From NCBI GenBank assembly GCA_904066235.2, contig CAJFCV020000004.1, forward strand, positions 11,966,001-12,030,000: DNA of 64,000 bases. The letters are read 5' to 3'. Below are positions 45,700-58,200 of this stretch, piece after piece. Under the pieces are notes generated by a model, which was not told where the DNA came from, did no database searches, and was given only the letters and a program-made list of their open reading frames with translations. The position numbers and the translations under genes are program-made. The stretch's first letter is position 1; the number at the start of each line of letters is the position of its first letter. The stretch comes from Bursaphelenchus xylophilus. Taxonomy: Eukaryota; Nematoda; Chromadorea; Rhabditida; Aphelenchoididae.

Positions 45700-45900
45700 A
45701 AAATGTGGCCATAAAACATTTTTTTCTGCCCAGTTGTCGGCCCTCTAATAAAAACAAGTCTCTTGTCTACAAAGGTTGTTGAATACCACCACTGTCGCTG
45801 CAAAGCATAGGAAAAAAATCTCAGCTTTTGATATGCGTCCTAGTTAGACTGTCTGTTCGAAATTTGGAGAAACTTCAAGCATCGCCCTTTGAGAATTTAT
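45700..45900. mobile_element. R1 MITE fragment
   Basis: Short R1 right part (GGCCATAAAACATTTTTTTC, CTGTCGCTGCAAAGCATAGG, CAAGCATCGCCCTTTGAG). Both ends are incomplete. Confidence 0.6.
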
Positions 45901-45942
45901 CATTTAAAGGCTCATGATCTTTAAGATTATCTACAAGTTTTG

Positions 45943-46093
45943 TCAGTCTGTCAGAAAAATATTGAGGACTCTGTCGCATCAAACATCGCATCACCGCGGA
46001 GAAAATGGATTGTGTCGCAGCAAAATCAAATTGCTTTTCACTATGCGATGGGCGCAGCCACATTGTGCTCATTATTTTTTCGACAGACTGATA
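45943..46093. mobile_element. R2 MITE, GAGCA-like subtype
   Basis: Element 45943-46091 with TCAGTCTGTCAGAAAAATAT at the left and inverted TCAGTCTGTCGAAAAAATAA at the right. TA at 46092-46093 follows and is also the left flank of the adjacent R3 copy. Confidence 0.85.
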
Positions 46094-46354
46094 CAGTGGG
46101 GGCACCTGACCCAGTGGCAAAAAACGTATCATTTTGCAGCCGGGAAGTATCAAAAAATGTGGCAAAATACCTCCCTCTCCAAGTGAAAAAACTCTGATTT
46201 CAAAAGCGCGCCCGCTCTTTTTGTAAGGAAAAAGGGCGCGCCCTTCAAAACGAAAGTTTTTTCACTTGGAAAGGGAAGCATTTTGCCACATTTTTGATAC
46301 TTCCCGGAAACAAAATGGTACGTTTTTTGCCACTGGATCAGGTCCCCCACTGTA
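46092..46354. mobile_element. R3 hairpin MITE, best copy
   Basis: A 259-bp element (46094-46352) with arms of over 100 bp. The left starts CAGTGGGGGCACCTGACCCA and the right, inverted, CAGTGGGGGACCTGATCCAG. It is flanked by TA (46092-46093, 46353-46354). The centre holds an inverted GGGCGCGCCCTT. This is the reference copy of R3. Confidence 0.9.
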
Positions 46355-47421
46355 TGTCAAATCGGCTCAAATTTCGGTCGACAAACCGACTGAGCCTTCA
46401 TTTTTTGCCTCTTACTCCACCACCACCTAGTTTATCGATCCGCGACATCTCTTTGTCTGGCCGCCGGTCGAGCCGCCGCCGCCGCCGTCGCCGCGGCCGC
46501 TCATTTGCAATTCCTTGGAAGGGCCATTCGAACCCCGCAAAATCCCATAAAGGCCCCGCGGAATTTGCTCTCCAGCTCCTTCCAGCCGCCTTGTTTATTT
46601 GACACAATGATGGGGTCGGGGGGCCGTGTGTTTATAAAAACGCGGACCACAAAAGCGTTTTTCCACCACCACCACTCTCTGGCCGTTTGTTTTCATCGTC
46701 CGCCAGATTGGTGTACCGTGCGGTCCTTGAAGTGGGGCATCTTCATTGTTTAGAAGGCGAACCAAGCTGTTTACAGCTGATTTCGTATAGAAAATTGGGG
46801 ATTTCTAGCGATTCTGTGGGTGAAAGTTCGGTTTTATGCCATTTTGTCGGTTAAAATTTACTTTGATAGCGATTTTACAGAGTAATTTTTGGCTTCTTAT
46901 CATCTTTTGGTCTTAAAATTGATTTTTTCAGCAGTGATAAAAAGCGATGTAAATCGCTAAAACTTTCGATTTTCTTCAAAATTCGGCAAAAAATCAGCAA
47001 ATTTCAACATTTTCCTTCTCTATTTAGCCCCATTCACCTGAAGTGAGTCCGATTTTTCAGCGGGAATTAAAGGTTATACGACCGCGTTTTATGCCCGTCA
47101 TAAATTCCGAGCGGCGCGGCGTCTGTCGCGCAGCGATTTTCGTTACTTTTTTTTCCCATGTTAGTTTTTGCAACGATTGCGCATATCTTGTTGGGGCGAT
47201 CTTCGCGATCCGGATGAGAAGGAGCCATTGTTGGGGCGATGGGAATGGGTTCTGGGTGTTTGGGTTTTGTTTGATGTCTGGAAGACGACGGTGTTGATGT
47301 GTGTTTAGGGTGTGCGAGTTGCGGCGCTGATAACACTGAGGCGGTTTTAATTTTGGGGTTTCTGGAGAGAGGAGGGGTGGGGTTTGTGAATTTTGAGGGG
47401 AATGATGGGAGATAGGCAAGG
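46355..47421. other. Spacer with a GC-rich island
   Basis: 46450-46630 is markedly GC-rich (a GCCGCC-type run at 46474-46500) in an AT-rich setting. The minus-strand frame there is Arg- and Gly-rich and ordinary for such composition. It may mark a promoter or a missed 5' exon of hlh-30, 2.7 kb further on. The rest shows nothing. Confidence 0.4.
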
Positions 47422-47800
47422 AAATGCTAGATACCTTGGCAGATTTTAGCCTAGGCTACTACAAGTCGCTAGCAGAAAGACCCCTGAATATCTTGGCTGC
47501 GGTTGCAAGGTATGAGCTAAGATTTTCACAGACTTATATGAGCGCTATTTAGAGTAACCATGCAAAATTTTAGGGCGCCTTAAAAGGTCTTCTTCCGAGG
47601 GAATGCTAACTGGGGAGAATGATAGATATTTTGATAGATTTTGGCCTAGGCTTCTACAAGTCGCTATCAAAAAAGATCGCTGAATATTTTCGCTGCGGTT
47701 GTAAGGTATGAGCTAAGATTTTTACAGACTGATATGAGTGCTATTTAGAGTAACCATGCAAAATTTTAGGGCGCCTTAAAAGGTCTTCTTCCGAGGACGA
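47422..47800 (+). repeat. Tandem duplication, about 180-200-bp unit
   Basis: 47422-47600 and 47601-47800 are direct neighbours sharing GGCCTAGGCT, ACAAGTCGCTA, AAGGTATGAGCTAAGATTTT and a nearly identical 3' half ending GGTCTTCTTCCGAGG. The phrase before GAGCTAAGATTTT resembles the R1 interior. Confidence 0.85.
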
Positions 47801-49293
47801 TCATTTTTAACCGCCTTAAGTCGAAGTTAAGGCGGTTAAAAAAAGTCGTACTAAAACCCCTAAATAAACCACTTTCTCCTCCGATTTTTTACTCTTCCTC
47901 CTCTCAACTATCTCAGACATCATTTCTAATAAGCGTAAGCCGCTCATAACATCAATCTCTTGCGCCACGCAACAAATTAGCTGTATAGCTTCGTTTCGCT
48001 CCGTCTTCGAAGGTCCTTCCGACTTCTTTCCATCAATGATTCAATTGCTTTCTCTCCCCCAAAAATTCAGCGTTTCCGTCCGCTGTGATATGATCTGAAC
48101 GTCGAGTTTAGTCATAATTCATCTGGGGCAAAGCGAGGGGAAAGGAGTTGTACTTTGGATGGAACTACCTTTATCGGTAATGACTTTAGTGACGTTTGTT
48201 GATAGAGTGGGGTCGAGTGGTCCGCCGTTTTGTGGCAGTGAGTTATCAGCTGAACAGCAAGTGGGGTAAAAGATCGGGAAAATACGAATGGGCCGTTCTA
48301 ACAACATGTTAAACCAGAGAACCCGCTGTATCTGTTTGGGTTAAAAAAAGGGCTGATTCAGCTTATTAGTTGATTTTTGCTTCATTCTAATTCTTTTTTA
48401 TCGGCTTAGATTACTATTTTCGACTGGAAAATCCAAATTTTCTTCAAAAAATCATCATTTTCCTTTGAAAATGCCCTGTAAATTGCAAAATCCTCAACTG
48501 TCTGGCCTTTTTTTCCCCCTCAAACTTCTCTGTAATAAACTTACTCCATTCTACTCTCTACAACTCCCCTTCTTCTTTACATTGTTAATCTCCCCAACCA
48601 TTGGCATCAATTTTCCCGTCAAAAAAGTCCCATTTGGCTTGAGCTGCAAAACGGAGCGCAAAGGTTAAAGACCGTGGCACTTGCGGCACGGCCTGGGGGA
48701 GTGTTTGAAGAATTGGAAAAAGTGTATTTTTAAGTTATGGGCCGAACGGCCCCGAAGCCCTTGTTTTCGCCGGGATATGGGAGCGTTGTTCGAAAATAAA
48801 ACTGAAAGAATATAGTTTTTGCTCTTTAAAAACGCTTTGAAAACGTGGACATGTGTCGAGGTGAGATTATAGAATAACCGTATCGAAGTCTGGCGTAGAG
48901 GATCAGAGATTAGAGAGAATTGTGGGAATTGCGGTCAAAAAGTCTCTTTTTTTCAAGTCCAAAGTAGCCTCGACAGTTTACACTTGAACTCATGACTGTC
49001 TTTACAACAAACCCGTCTCTTGTGGGCTCATTTGTAATGCCGAGTGGAATAAATCTTGTTTTTGGTGGGGTGCAGATGTCTCACGATATTGAAATTTCTT
49101 TGTCTGGCGCGTCATTTGTCCGCCGATTGGGAAAACCTTTCTCCGGCCTAGACGGCCAATTTTCGCCGAGTTCTTCGATTTTTCCCACAAAATTACGCTA
49201 TTTTATAGTTGCTTTTTATACTCTCAAATCGCGTGTGTTCTTTCGGGTCGGACGCTCTGACGTGGCGAAATATTGAAAACTCTGAAAATTCAG
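47801..49293. other. Upstream or intron sequence before the first visible hlh-30 exon
   Basis: About 1.5 kb with no supported exon. It ends in the acceptor AAAATTCAG directly before 49294. If that acceptor takes a spliced leader, the promoter would lie here. Confidence 0.4.
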
Positions 49294-52200
49294 CCAGCAC
49301 TACTACCTCTTTTCACACCTCGCCCCTCCAAACGCCTCCGTGCCCACCTCAACCACGGAGCCGTCGGTGCATCTGAACAGGCGGCCCATTGCCGCGCCCC
49401 ACTCCATGATCACTCGCAACCGGCGTCGGCGTCTGATTTCGGCGCCGGTTCCCGGCGACAACTACGTGCTGTCCAGCTCGCCGCAGTCCAGCACACCCTC
49501 ACCGCCGGCCGGCGACGAGCTCTCCGCCGGCGGCCCGATTCGGCGCACGGCGAATGCGCGACACAGCGTGAAGCGGGCCAGCGAATCCGAAGCCAAAATC
49601 AAGCGTCCGAACGCGATCGTGATCCGCCGCAGTCCGGGCGCGCAGAACACCAAAACCTTTATCATAACCACCACGAATCCGGCGGAGACCTCCGCGTTCC
49701 TGAAGCAGCACGGCCTCGGCAACTACCGGATCCGCCACAGCGCCTTGGGCAGTACGGATTCGGGGATTGCGCTGCAGAATTCGGCCAGCCGCCGCTCCTC
49801 GGCCACCAACTCGAAAAAGTCCAGTCCAACGCAGTCCAAGAGAGCCAGCCCCATGCTGAATAATGCTGATAATTTGCAGAATCAGGGCCAAGAGCCGGCG
49901 CAGAGCCCCACCATGGCGAGCCCGTCCACCGAGCACAGTAGCAACATGTTTGGGCCGGACAGCCCGGGAAGCTACAACAACCGAGAAGTGAGTTTTATGG
50001 GGTGCTTTTTGGTGATTTTTTGATCGAAAAATGGGGAAAAAAGCCTAAATTTTATAGTGATGACTAAGATAATAGATAAAAATCTTTTGGATAGTAAAAT
50101 TAGAGTTCTTTTTTTGATTTTTCCTCTCTAAAACGGCCAAAAATAGAAGCTATGCCCCTGAATTTCATTGTAATGCCTTTATTTTTTCTAAAATTTTGTT
50201 CTAATGCTCGTCAAAACATTAACTTTTCTCCCCTCTCCATTTTTATCTCCCACTTTCCCGTTTTTATCAATTATCATCGATCAAAGCCGGACCAACTTTC
50301 GGCTCCCAACAAACTCTCCGAGCACTCGTAACGTGTGCGAAAACACACGAGCTTAATTCCCATCCGATTATTAAACCCAAAAACAGATTGTTTTCGCTCC
50401 GGGAACGGATTTCGGGGCTTAGCGAAAATTCCCAAAGGTTGTAGTTCGGCGCTTCGCATCGTTTGTAAACAACTTTTTGTTTTGTTATCACGACCATTTC
50501 GATGACAGTTTTTTGTTGACGTATTTTGAGAGCAGGGCTTTATTAATGTTTCACGGTGGTGATAAGCGGCGAATTTGGTGATTTAAGTGGGGTTAGGGAG
50601 GAAATTCTGGCTTGTGCTTAAGAATAGGTTGTTTACACGGTGAGAAATTTTTTTGGAGCGGAAATTAAAAATTGATGACAAATTTTTGGTTTCACTAGGG
50701 AAGTGTACAAACGAACCCTCACCAAATGGCAAGTGTTATACACCATTGGAAAGCCCTTGAAAAATGGTGAAAGGTACCATTTTCATTTTTTGCAGAATGC
50801 CTCAGGGCAAAAAATTGTAAACGGTTGATTTGTCCCTTAAGTAGCTACAATATCTGCTGTGGGGCAAAATAAATCTGATTTCAAAACGCTAACTGGTATA
50901 TATTGCTACTAGGTTGGCCTAAGAATGACTATGAAGTTTGGCGCTTGCCAGTAAAACCATTTTACATATGATATTTACTGGTTTTAAATACTCATAACGT
51001 GAAAAAACACTTTTCACTTTTTTTAATCTTGAAAAACATGTAAGTTTGATGATTTTAACAGTAATCGACCGTTTTATAGAAAAATTAAAACGTTTGTAAA
51101 AGTTTAACTCAAATATTTTCCAAACTGTAAAAACGCAAAACGTTTTTGCCCAAGCTGGGAACCGAACCTAGCTTGGTTTGGCTTATCAGCCTGCTCAGCA
51201 ACCACTGCACTATTGAAGCAACCCTCTTCGAGGATTTTTATCCGCTCAAGAGAAAGAAAGATTTTTGTTGCGAAATGACCTAAAAATACAGGGTGTACCA
51301 AAAAAATGGAAACTTGTTTTTATAGCTATATTTTTTCGGAGAATCAAAATTCAGCAAAAGTAACGGTCATGATTGGTAACATAGAGCATTGTTTATATTT
51401 AACATGTTCAACCTGTTTCACAGTGGCTGCCTTTGGTGGCGATATAGAGCTCCAAACGTGACGTAAAATTTTGGGGTCCGGGCCGCAGCTTTTTAGGGGG
51501 AAATCGGTCCCGTTCTTGGCGCATCATTTACTTTGCGACTCCAAACTTTTGTGGAGCATAGTACAGGTGCTGGCCTTCTATTTAAAAAAATATATAGTCC
51601 ATTGGATTCAGACCTGACGAGCAGGCGGCCATTTCGCAGGCGGGATAAAATCGGGAAAATCGGTCCCATTTCGGGTCCTGAGTTGATTTTGCCTTGTGAG
51701 CCGGCGCTGAGTCCTGTTGAAACGCTAAGTTTGCATTGCCAAGGTTCTTCTGAGCTCACGGAAGCACGCCAAAATAGAAATTAACGCGGCGCTTGTATTT
51801 TGCCCCATTGATTCACGAAAAACATGGAATTCTTGCCGCTGGCACAAATTCCGCCCTAAGCAATGACGGCCCGGATTTTGGCGGTATTCGACGATGCCCA
51901 ACAAGCTAGGAGCCTCATTGAAGCAGATTCTATCGTTCTGGTGGTTGTGGATCCGCTAAATATTGAACCGCGAACTGAATGCGCTCACGTCTCGGAGCTG
52001 CGGCCCGCCCCTTTGACTTTCCGACATTTTTGCGCCGTACGCACTTCCTCTCGGCTTTAAAGATCTGAATTTTTTAGAGCTTGTATGACATGAGGTTGAG
52101 CTCGTCTTTGGCTATTCGGCCGACCGATCGGTCGCTAATGTCAGTCTCAAGGGCAAGTTATTCTTGAAAATCGCCGATTTTGCTGTTGAGGATCTCCCGG

Positions 52201-55200
52201 TTGAAAGAAGCGCTGGCGGTGCGTTTTTCTTTAACTTCCTGGGCGCTTACTATCCGTACCAAGCTCCTTGCGCCGCGTGATTACTTTCGACACAACGTTC
52301 TTTCTATACCGAGCAAATTAACTGTTCGAACAGCTCTAAAAACAAGTCCAAAATCAAGGTCCCTTCGTTTGAAGTCCAAAAAAACAGGTCGATTAATCGA
52401 TATGGGCGTAAAAATCAAAACACCATGACAGAAAAACACAGAGAATTTTGTGGTAATAAACCTCTTTGGCAACACCTAACCATTTTTGCGTCAGGACCCA
52501 TGAAAAAAAGTTTCCATTTTTTTGGTACACCCTGTAATGAAATTTACAGTATGTCGTCGCGGAAAGGCACTCTGCAAAAAATGAAAATGGTGTCTTGCAC
52601 CATTTTTCAAGGGCTTTCAAATGGTGTATATCACTTGCCATTTGGTGAGGGTTCGTTTGTACACTTCCCTAGTCAGACAAAAAGTTGCGTAATAACATAA
52701 ACTTTTTTCGATTTTGTGCTTAAAAATATTATGTATAATTGGACATGGGGTGTAAAATATCCACGCCAAAAATCATTACTTTTCACTGGCTATTAGAAAA
52801 GTTATAGGCAAAAATGTTTTTTGTCTGTCCCGTCTCTCCATTTTGCCTCTTCTCTTGCCGAAAAGATTGTTCAATACTTCTAAGTGACTCTTATTGTCCA
52901 GTCTACTTTACAATACAATATGGAGACCAAACTATACTGAATTCGCGAAAACAACACTCTTTAGAACATAAAATTTCGATTTTGAAGCCTCCAATTTTAA
53001 GTTTTCGCTCTCTCTGTTCGTTCGTCCAAGAAAACCGCTTCCCCGCTTATCAATCGCCGTTCTCTGTTTATAGATTTTTTTGCCACCGGTATTCGATCAA
53101 CTGATAGAATGTTGACCTTGTCAGGCCCTTCTCTTATCTGTCTTCTCGCTCTGCGTCTGTTTGCGGGCGGAGTTTGGGGCGAGCGATTGTGAAATAGTCG
53201 ATCGCGGCTCGTCGAAAACAATCTGGAACGGACTTGTTTTCCTCCCGACCACGTTCTGATCTGATTTTTGTCTACTTGCCGTTGACGGGACTTGTTGATA
53301 ATGGGGTTTCGAGATAGAATTTCTCTGATTTTTCTGGGGAAATTTTGATTTTTTGCGGTTAAGGATCTCTAATGGTAGTTAGGGGCATAGAAGGGGGATT
53401 TTCTCGAAAATATGCATATGCATTTGGCTGAAAGGTTGCTTAGGAAGACTGTGGGTGCTCTTAGAGCGATGGAAAAAGTTGTTGACGATGCCTTTTTGAA
53501 TCGACGAAATTGACGCAATTTTTTGCTTTTTTTTGCTGACCTAGCCCTTGTTAAACTACCCTGACATTCGCCGGAATTCCTCGGATTTTCTGTTGCCTCT
53601 GGGCCTTATTTTTTTTCTGAAGTAAGCAAATTTTTCCAGACGCGCCCTTAGGATATCAAAAATCCAATTTTTATCTCATCAAAAACAAAAAATTTTTTTT
53701 TGGAAGTTCTATTGTAAAATACGAGGTCTTTCCTTTCAAATTCCAAAATTCCAACCGCTCCTCTCTCAATATCACCCGCAAAATCACAAAATTCAAAATT
53801 CATAAGCTGAGTCACCGCTGTTTTCTCTCTGCTTCCCACAAATTGCCCCCTAAAATTGGTGTTTTTGGATCGGCCTGTGTAACAATAGTGCCTTCCGGGA
53901 GTGTTTGGGATCGATAGAATTCTTCGAAACGTCGCCTCCACGGAAAAGTTTTTTTTTTGAAGAGCCGTGAAAACACACAGTTCTTGTGGTCCGCACCGTT
54001 CCTGTTTGTCTTTGGGGCCGGATATTTTCGCGGTCCGGACAAATGTTCAAGTTTTATTGGGCATGAAGACGCGGTAATCGCCCGCCGACCCGCTCTCGAA
54101 TCGGTTCGGCAATCGATGGAGGGCGGTGGGAAAGCAGTTGGGGCTGTTATTTTTGCGTACTCGATAACTCAAAAAGCACTTTTCTTCGGGTTTGTAGTGT
54201 AGCGGAGAGGGCCTTGAAGGCGAGAGAGGGAGCGTTGGTTTTTGGTTGAATGGGAGAGCGGCGAATGGGATAACAAATTGATAACGAGCCGATCGACGCG
54301 ATTTTGGGGTCTTTTGACGTCGGCGTGCGGAACGGTCAGCTGGAACGTTGGGTGTTTGGAGAGGCGTTTATTTGGTGTTTTAATTCCGCTCTCATAATAG
54401 ATTGGTTGCGGCTTCGGCGAGGTGGTGAATCAGAAAATGACTAGCGGCTTGTTAGAAGGGCCCCGTCAGCAGCTATTTGGCCATACCTACACTGATCAAG
54501 ATGTGATGGATTATGATGATAGAGTAAGATTTGAGAAATTCGTCAATTCGGCCAAGTGCAAGGCCCAAAAAATTGCTATTTTTACTCCTCAACCTTGACG
54601 TTTTCTATTTTGACATCCCCAAAAGATCTCGTCATTATAGCCCATATGTTATGGCTGACCTTTGACCCTCATTCCCTCCCCGAAACGATCGTCCTCGAAA
54701 ACGTTTTTTGTCAACGCCAACAGAGCCGAGAAAACTTCGGCCGATCATTCATTGTTCCACGGGGCGAAACGCGAAAATGCCCGGAGCGGAGCGCCGCTCG
54801 GCCCGAAGGGAGACAAAAAACGGAACAGCTGATCGTCGACCCGATGGGGGTCGGAGCGGGAGAACAAGAACAAAAAAAAAGACTTCGACGTGGTGTAAAC
54901 ATTCCCGTCTTTCCAGCGGCCCTTTCGCCCCGATTCCCTCCGATATTGGGCGAAGTTTTTCGTGGGGCCGATCGGAAATGAGCGATTTCGGAATGGAGAC
55001 TTGAGAAGTTGCCTGTATCAGTGTGTCGGGAAAATCATGAGCAATCTGTTGCCTTGAAAATCGCATTGCCGCCTAGGTGATGGATTTTGTCGTGGTGAAA
55101 TCAAAGTTTTTTTTTCACTTCAGCGACACAGTAAACGCAGCGACATTATGCTCATTATTTTCCCGACAGGCTGATAGATTCTTAACTTTTCTTATAGTCA

Positions 55201-58200
55201 TCGCTGCCTTAGGTCATAAACTCAAAACACCAGTCATATTTCACCTCTTCTCTACTCTCCATCTTATCTGTAGGCCAATTTTTTTCAAATTTCTGCCACT
55301 ATTTCCCTCACCAACTTACAGTATCCCAAAATTATCGCAACATTTCGCTGATCGCATGACTAACATCATAGCCCCAAAAAAAGCCTCTCCAACATTTAGA
55401 GGAGAAATTTCGAAAATCTTCAGCTGTTTTTTTGTATCCAACTCTCATGACATCCCGGCTTTACACTCTCATTTAATTTACCATGTGACTGTAATGAATA
55501 GTGGAAACATGACTGTAATTCTCGTTTTGTTCGAGCAAATTCCGCGAATTCACAGGGCTCTCTTCCACTGGATTGTGGTCAGAGACGGTAATCGAGTTGA
55601 CTACGCACTTTTTTGGGATATTTTGGGGTTGCAGAAGGGTCGTGTTTAGTGTTTAGAGTACTTAATACGGGAAGATAATGAAATGATCAAGCGGTCTACG
55701 GTAGCAAATTTGTAATGTTTTTGTCGCCAAAGCAGTCAGACGTCATTAATTTTTATTATGAAGAGATAGGAAAATTTTTGGTCTTGATTTCGGGTCCCGC
55801 CACGATTTGCCTGAAAATCAGGGTGATCACGGAAAAAGTCGCAAAACGTATCTAGTTCTTGTTGCAGACTACCTGTATGTTTTTTTAGGAGTCTGTCTGG
55901 AAAATAATGAGCAAAATGTCACTGTAGCGTCGCTGAAATGAAAAGCAATTTGATTTTATCGCGGCACTGTTCATTTTCTCGGCGCTGATGCGATTTTCGA
56001 ACCGACCGAGTGCTCATTATTCCCTCGACAGACTGATAGTCTTTTTCATCTCCTCTAAGGTCACTTATTTCGTCCACAAACTCACTTTATCTCTCAACTC
56101 ATCCATTTTTGCTTACTCTTCAAAATTCAAACCCAAATTTCCCTCTCCTCCTTTCCCTCCTTCATTATCATTACCGATAAAGAACGCCGACGTAACCGAG
56201 ACCTTCCAGAAACCCCGCCGAAAACGCGGCCCGTACGCGACACGAAAAGCGGGGCCGCAGAAGGGTTTCGGACCGTTTAATAGTGAGTTTCCGTCAATTT
56301 TTGTCTCCCCAACCCCTTGTTTCATATTCCAGCAGCTTTTCTGCGTGCACCCCGACGAGGCCGGCGTTTTAATTGCCTCAGGGAATAAAAAAAATCGAGA
56401 GTTATTGGTGCTGGGCTTGGACTTAATTTTAGGCTTTCTTCGGTTGGGAAATGGGGTTTGCAGGCGGAAAGGAGAGGGATGCTTCATTACAGGGCTGTCT
56501 GGCAGCTTATTTTGGGTTCTTTGTGCTGATGGAACGGCAAAAGCGCGGGTTTTTTAGGGCTGCTCAAAGAAAGCGTTGTCGTTGGGAATCGGTGAATATC
56601 TCAGCGGCTTTTGCAGATAGCCTGCTGGATTTTTCCACAATTATTAAGCAAACTAGGAGGATTAAGCATGCAAAGTTTCAAAAAATCCAAATCATTGCGC
56701 CTTAGGCAAATGGCATTACAATTTCTTAGTATTTTTTGGCAAAGATTGCTCTGTATTCGCTCTCCGAAACATTTGTCACCCATAATATTCGTTCCACATT
56801 CAGCTTCCATCAATTTTTCGCCAAAACACAAACAGCCCTGTAGTTTGTCCCCCCGAAATTCATCACTTCTGATAAAAACTTATCTTTATGGCCCGCTACA
56901 GTAGTTGCCGCACTGATACGCTTCTTTCAAACAACACATTTTGTCATATCGTCCGATTGTGCACTCTTCACGGCTATTCAAGACCTTTCCATTACCTCTT
57001 TTTTACTTCATTTCTCGTCATGACGCGCCCGCTTCTTTATGCCCGCGAAATTGTCTGCCCTCGGCTGCAAAATACTCTTAATTTTCGCGTTTTACTGCTT
57101 CTTAAAGCGGATTTTGATCATTAATCTCTTGCGCAAAATTCGGTCCTACTTTGTAGAAGGTGTAGTCTTTCACTGTAAAGAATTTGATTGTGGCGGAATT
57201 ATTGATATTATATTTGGGAAATGGCAAAAAACGAAGTTTTGGGGGGAGAAAAAGGCTGAATTAATAACACGAAATTGACCTTTTTTATGTTTTATTACTA
57301 CTGTAGTTTAAGATGGGGGGATTTTGGATTTAGATTTTTAGGAAAAGAAATTATAATCGGCCTCTAATTTTAGAAGGGTTTTGAGATTTTCCTGACAAGC
57401 AAAGCCCATTTTCTAGGGTTTCTTTGGCCTATAGTCTAATGTAATTTGGTGTCTAATCTTTTTTCTGAGAGCTAATAATTTCTAGATTCCTTTTTTTCGA
57501 CTTAAATTTTCGGCTAAAAACCACTTGCCCTTATTTAAAATTATGTTTGCTTTAGCCCATAAAAGCTAAAAATTCCGACCCACCTCTTTGCCATTAACTC
57601 CAAGTCTGAAGGTCGAAAACACTCGCTAATTTTTGCGGAATGGGATTAAAAAACTTGCAAATCGCCCACGAATTTGCGCACTTTAATGTTGAACTCCTTT
57701 CTAGCTGGACGATTTTATAATCGACGAGATTCTCTCATTGGAAGACGACCAACACTTCCGCAGCACCGGCCAACGACGTGGCTGTGGTTCCTCTCAGCCC
57801 GTAAGTGGAGTTAGTTTTGATTTGTCGGACTTCTTTTTGTCGGCGTGCTGTGTGTTGGGATGTTGTTGAGGGTCTGGTCTTGGATGTGAGACACTCATAT
57901 TTTCTCTCAATTTATCTCAGGTGTTGCGCATGGGTTTAAAAGGTTTAGCGGCGCTTTGTAGCGACAGCCGACGGTAAAAGAATTAAGCAAAATCTGAGCC
58001 CAAAATGGCTCAGACTTTGCTTAAATTTTTCGCACATTTTGGCCATAGACCACGTACCAATTCTTGAAAATTTTAGCTCGTACTTTGCAAGGACAGCCGA
58101 GATATCCAACAATCTTTGCGGTCGAGAGAGCACGCAAAATACGGAGGGCGGTCACAGAGAAAAACACGTTTCCCTCTCCACTAAAAAAAGGCTGGGATTT

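Larger units (their letters stand above)
50696..52671. mobile_element. R5 TIR element carrying a nested mariner
   Basis: Element 50698-52669 with about 110-bp TIRs. The left starts GGGAAGTGTACAAACGAACC and continues CTCACCAAATGG; the right is the inverse. TA lies on both sides (50696-50697, 52670-52671). Without the nested element (51289-52534) it would be about 725 bp and has no coding capacity of its own. Confidence 0.88.

Noticed and set aside
55988..56557. Extra hlh-30 exon with a basic [13 protein letters not shown] segment
   Set aside because: Neighbouring exons already join in phase and in the order conserved in MITF/TFEB; the frame has no clear acceptor.
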